Part shown: in pieces, positions 61,067-64,000 of the stretch
How positions within the stretch are numbered: position 1 is the stretch's first letter
Layout: every line of letters starts with the position of its first letter
Assembly: GCA_027483665.1 (NCBI GenBank)
Contig: JAIXUC010000003.1
Span: 62,001-126,000 of the forward strand
Length of the DNA stretch: 64,000 bases
Origin: Comamonadaceae bacterium
GTDB lineage: Bacteria; Pseudomonadota; Gammaproteobacteria; Burkholderiales; Burkholderiaceae_C
Direction of reading: 5' to 3'
The notes under the pieces: model-generated
Seen by the model: the letters and a program-made list of their open reading frames with translations, nothing else
The model's database searches: none
Told to the model about the DNA's origin: nothing
Position numbers and translations under genes: made by a program

Positions 61067-61067
61067 G

Positions 61068-61625
61068 TCAGAGCACGCCCTGCGGCTCTGGTGCCACCGT
61101 CACATCAGCGACGGGCGCTTGCGTGAGGCGCGGCAGGTCTTGTGGTTGCAGTTGGAACACGCCGTTCGGATGCCCGGCGGCAGCCCAGACCTCGTCAAAG
61201 CGCGACAAGCTTTCATCGATGAGGGTCAGTACCGGTTGGGCGTGGCCCAGGGGCGCCACGCCGCCGATGGCAAAGCCGGTGGCCTCGCGCACAAAGGCCG
61301 CATCGGCGCGGCCCAGCGACTGGCCGGGGCCACAGAGCAGCGCGGCGACTTTGGCTTCGTCCACCCGGCGGTCACCAGCCGTGACGACCAGCACTGCAGC
61401 GCCTTCGGGCAAGCGCCGAAAGATGATGCTTTTGGCGATCTGCCCGACCGTCACGCCCAGCGCGTCTGCTGCTTGTTGCGCGGTGCGCACGGCGTCGGCC
61501 AGCAGGCGCGGTTCATGCCGGTGGCCTGCAGCGGCCAGCACTTGGGCCACGCGTTGTACGCCTTGTGGCAGCGCAGTTGCTGGAGCCGCGTTGGCTGATT
61601 CTTGAGAAGCTGGTGTCTGGTTCAT
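61068..61625 (-). CDS. YbaK/EbsC-family aminoacyl-tRNA deacylase
   Basis: A 185-residue protein of the YbaK/ProX editing fold. AADALGVTVGQIAKSIIFR (with the catalytic lysine, about 60), AVLVVTAGDRRVDEAKVAALL and FVREATGFAIGGVAPLGHAQPV (about 118-139) are family marks. It should clear mischarged tRNA (Cys-tRNAPro type) in the cytosol. The ATG start (61625) overlaps the HMG-CoA lyase stop, so the genes are coupled; the longer frame is discarded. Confidence 0.87.
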   Translation of the reverse strand: MNQTPASQESANAAPATALPQGVQRVAQVLAAAGHRHEPRLLADAVRTAQQAADALGVTVGQIAKSIIFRRLPEGAAVLVVTAGDRRVDEAKVAALLCGPGQSLGRADAAFVREATGFAIGGVAPLGHAQPVLTLIDESLSRFDEVWAAAGHPNGVFQLQPQDLPRLTQAPVADVTVAPEPQGVL

Positions 61626-62542
61626 GCTGTGGCGAGAGCTGCACGGCGCGCCAACAAGGCGTTCGCTGCGCGCGACTGCGGCTTGCGGCCCAGTGCCGTG
61701 CTGATGAAAACACCCGCGTCCACCAAGGCCTGCAAGTCGATGCCGGTCTCTATGCCCAAACCGTGCAGCAGGTACACCAAATCTTCGGTGGCGACGTTGC
61801 CCGTGGCACCCTTGGCAAAGGGGCATCCGCCCAGGCCAGCCACCGAGGCGTCGAACTGCCACACGCCCATTTCTAGGCAGGCCAGCACGTTGGCCAAGGC
61901 TTGGCCGTAGGTGTCGTGGAAATGGCCAGACACCTCGTGCAGCGGGTAATGAGCGAGTGCCGCGTCCATGGCGGCTTGCACGCGCTGCGGCGTGCCCACG
62001 CCGATGGTGTCGGCCATGCCCACGTGCTGCACGCCAATGCCTTTCATGAGGCGGGCTACTTCGCCCACGCGCTCAGGCGCAATGTCACCCTCATAAGGGC
62101 AGCCCACGGCACAAGAAATGGCACCGCGCACGCGCAGGCCAGCGGCCAGCGCTTGCTCGACCACGGGTGCGAAGCGCTCGATGCTTTGCGCGATGCTGCA
62201 GTTGATGTTTTTTTGGCTGAAGGCCTCGCTGGCTGCACCGAACACCACCACCTCGTCGGGCCGGGTGGGCAGCGCCGCTTCCAAGCCGCGCAGGTTGGGC
62301 ACCAGCACCGAGTAGCGGACATCGGTGCGGCGCTGAATGCCCGCCATCACGGCATCGTGGTCGGCCATCTGCGGCACCCACTTGGGGCTGACGAAGCTGG
62401 CCACTTCGATGAAGCGCAAGCCCGCTGTTTGCAAGCGGTGCACCAGCTCCACCTTGACGGCGGCTGGCACGTGCTGAGCTTCGTTTTGCAGGCCGTCGCG
62501 GGGGCCGACATCGACCAGTTGGACTTTTGGCGGGTACTTCAT
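61622..62542 (-). CDS. Hydroxymethylglutaryl-CoA lyase
   Basis: A 306-residue TIM-barrel enzyme that cleaves HMG-CoA to acetyl-CoA and acetoacetate, the last step of leucine breakdown. VQLVDVGPRDGLQNEA (catalytic Asp/Arg), FVSPKWVPQMAD, SGHFHDTYGQALAN and VAGLGGCPFAKGATGNVATEDLVYLLHGLG (active-site Cys, about 268) are diagnostic. Its stop overlaps the YbaK start. The carboxylase biotin subunit is encoded 1 kb upstream on the same strand, so both belong to a leucine-degradation set. Confidence 0.94.
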   Translation of the reverse strand: MKYPPKVQLVDVGPRDGLQNEAQHVPAAVKVELVHRLQTAGLRFIEVASFVSPKWVPQMADHDAVMAGIQRRTDVRYSVLVPNLRGLEAALPTRPDEVVVFGAASEAFSQKNINCSIAQSIERFAPVVEQALAAGLRVRGAISCAVGCPYEGDIAPERVGEVARLMKGIGVQHVGMADTIGVGTPQRVQAAMDAALAHYPLHEVSGHFHDTYGQALANVLACLEMGVWQFDASVAGLGGCPFAKGATGNVATEDLVYLLHGLGIETGIDLQALVDAGVFISTALGRKPQSRAANALLARRAALATA

Positions 62543-62587
62543 GGCGGGTAGGGTTGGGGCGATGTCGAAGGCTGTGTCGGGCGCGTT

Positions 62588-63517
62588 TCAGTATCCGCGC
62601 TCGCGGTCCACCACGCCGCTGATGGCCTCGCCGCGCTGCCAAGCGGCGATCTTGCCCACGATTTGCTCGATGCTGTCGTCGCGCAGCGTGCGTGCCGACG
62701 TGTGCGGCGTGAGCGTGATGCGCGGGTGCCGCCAAAACGGGTGCTCGGGTGGCAGCGGTTCGGTGCGAAACACATCCAGCGTGGCACCTGCCAAGTGACC
62801 GCTGTCCAGCAAGGCCAGCAGGTCCTCGTCCACCACATGCGCGCCGCGCGCCACGTTGACCACATAAGCGCCAGGGCGCAGTTGTTGCAGTGTGTCGCGA
62901 CTCAAGATGTCGCGGGTTTGATCGGTCAGCGGAAGCAGGCACACCAGCGCTTGGCACTGGCTTAAAAACGTCGGCAGGGCGGCCCAGCCCGCATGGGCTT
63001 CCAGACCCCATGCTGCGGCCTCGGGCTTGGGGCTTTGGCTCCAGCCGTGCACAGAGAACTCAAACTGCCGCAGCGCCTGCGCCACGCGCAGACCCAGCAC
63101 GCCCAAGCCCAGCACGCCTACTGCGAAGTCTTGCCTGCGTCGCGGTTTGCGGTAGGCCCACTCGCCGCGTTGTGCTGCTTGCTCCAACACGTCGAACTCG
63201 CGGAAGTGGCGAATGAGCGCGTGGCACACGTACTCCGCCATTTGCGCGGCCATGCCCGCATCTTCCAGACGAACGATGGCGGTGTGTTCGGGTATGCGCA
63301 AGCGCAGCAGCGCATCGACCCCTGCGCCGATGTTGAACAGCGCTTTCAATTGCGGCTGTTCATCGAGAAACTGCTGGGGCGGCGCCCACACGACAGCGAT
63401 GTCTGCAGGCGGGGCGCCGGGCTGCCACAGGCTGACATCGGCTTGCGGCAAGGCGGCGCGCAAGCCCTCTAGCCACGGCTCGGGCCGGGTGTCGGTGCAA
63501 CAAAAGGCGATGCGCAT
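62588..63517 (-). CDS. ghrA: Glyoxylate/hydroxypyruvate reductase A-like dehydrogenase
   Basis: A 309-residue D-2-hydroxyacid dehydrogenase. The NADPH loop is VGVLGLGVLGLRVAQAL (about 139-155); FNIGAGVDALL and AYVVNVARGAHVVDEDLLALLDSGHLAGATLDVF (with the catalytic Arg) and PHTSARTLRDDS (His) complete the site. The short catalytic domain lead (AFCCTDTRPEPWLEGL) is as in GhrA. It lies between the carboxylase and HMG-CoA lyase genes. Confidence 0.9.
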   Translation of the reverse strand: MRIAFCCTDTRPEPWLEGLRAALPQADVSLWQPGAPPADIAVVWAPPQQFLDEQPQLKALFNIGAGVDALLRLRIPEHTAIVRLEDAGMAAQMAEYVCHALIRHFREFDVLEQAAQRGEWAYRKPRRRQDFAVGVLGLGVLGLRVAQALRQFEFSVHGWSQSPKPEAAAWGLEAHAGWAALPTFLSQCQALVCLLPLTDQTRDILSRDTLQQLRPGAYVVNVARGAHVVDEDLLALLDSGHLAGATLDVFRTEPLPPEHPFWRHPRITLTPHTSARTLRDDSIEQIVGKIAAWQRGEAISGVVDRERGY

Positions 63518-63529
63518 GGTGGTGTGGTT

Positions 63530-64000
63530 TCAGGAGGCCGGTGCGCCTTCGGCCATCCGCAACAAAGGTGCGCCTTCTGCCACCTGGTCTCCCGACGCGT
63601 AGAGCAACTCAGCCACGGTGCCGGCAGCGGGCGCGCAAATGCTGTGCTCCATCTTCATGGCTTCCATCACGGCCAGCAGTTGTCCGGGCTGCACGCTGTC
63701 ACCCACCTTCACGGCAAAAGACACCAGCTTGCCCGGCATGGGCGCCACGAGTCCGCCAGCCGCTGCGTCTGTGCCTTGGCCCGCGTGCGCCAGCGGGTCG
63801 ATCAGCTCCAGCACGGTCGCGCCATCCGCGCGAAAGACATGCCAGTGCGCGCCATCTGCCACCAGGCGCACCGTGCTGCGTTGCCCACCCCAGTCCAGCC
63901 AGAGTTGGTCTGTTTTGCCCACGTCCCCGTCGCTGGCCCAAGTCAGCAGACCGCCTTGGCGCTGAGTTGCGGGCACATGCCCCGGCGCAGCGTCGGCTGG
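63530..64000 (-). CDS. Acyl-CoA carboxylase biotin-containing alpha subunit, C-terminal part (probably methylcrotonyl-CoA carboxylase)
   Basis: The gene extends past the window edge (frame open to 64000; the GTG at 63976 is internal). It shows the biotin carboxyl-carrier domain: GGLVAPMPGKLVSFAVKVGDSVQPGQLLAVMEAMKMEHSICAPAAGTV with the biotinylated lysine in EAMKM. Upstream part resembles the BT region of acetyl/propionyl/methylcrotonyl-CoA carboxylases. HMG-CoA lyase nearby makes the 3-methylcrotonyl-CoA form most likely. It ends 12 bp before ghrA-like gene. Confidence 0.87.
   Translation of the reverse strand, partial: PADAAPGHVPATQRQGGLLTWASDGDVGKTDQLWLDWGGQRSTVRLVADGAHWHVFRADGATVLELIDPLAHAGQGTDAAAGGLVAPMPGKLVSFAVKVGDSVQPGQLLAVMEAMKMEHSICAPAAGTVAELLYASGDQVAEGAPLLRMAEGAPAS

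Overview
The window reads as a chromosomal segment of a GC-rich betaproteobacterium, most likely a member of Burkholderiales close to Comamonadaceae. The grounds are the protein families (a GtsABCD-type glucose ABC transporter, double-length UvrA, DUF6776/bactofilin/ErpA/AnmK cluster, SAH riboswitch before ahcY) and the dense, GC-biased coding. It is mainly housekeeping DNA. No phage, integrase, transposase, CRISPR array, rRNA or tRNA gene was recognised.

Layout. 1-11.2 kb: end of an EamA permease, folate cyclo-ligase, Slt transglycosylase, a degenerate HD-GYP protein, a nucleoside-sugar-epimerase-like protein, a GST, CCA tRNA nucleotidyltransferase, a QseBC-like two-component pair and a patatin phospholipase. 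11.2-17.6 kb: glucose-type ABC transporter (gtsABCD) and a ROK sugar kinase. 17.6-24.1 kb: DUF2905, cupin, MidA methyltransferase, then a co-directional run FolM-like SDR, folB, ttcA, DUF4136 lipoprotein, phosphatase and D-threonine-aldolase-like enzyme. 24.1-25.9 kb: a small accessory island in which a relatively AT-rich lipoprotein gene lies between inverted 205-bp repeats and smaller dispersed repeats. 25.9-32.7 kb: ruvB and ruvA with a divergent carbonic-anhydrase-like gene between them, phoH-ybeY, a cation efflux gene and tyrS.

33.0-38.3 kb: envelope and Fe-S cluster genes (M23 peptidase, anmK, erpA, bactofilin, DUF6776) and the rplM-rpsI operon with a recognisable promoter and terminator. 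38.5-46.8 kb: rlmJ, then metF, tlyA and ahcY behind an S-adenosylhomocysteine riboswitch, then prfC, a HAD phosphatase and an EamA exporter. 46.8-55.2 kb: a heparinase-like protein, a second repeat-rich intergenic region, and a 1911-residue UvrA formed of two tandem UvrA units. 55.3-60 kb: patatin, DnaQ-like exonuclease next to a CBS/DUF294 protein, and a Phd/PIN toxin-antitoxin pair. 60.1-64 kb: DsbA-like isomerase, DUF1289, YbaK and a leucine-catabolism segment (HMG-CoA lyase, GhrA-like dehydrogenase, carboxylase biotin subunit running off the window).

The most unusual items are the paired inverted repeats at two loci, the degenerate HD-GYP and carbonic anhydrase active sites, the tandem UvrA, and the SAH riboswitch governing an ahcY-tlyA-metF unit.
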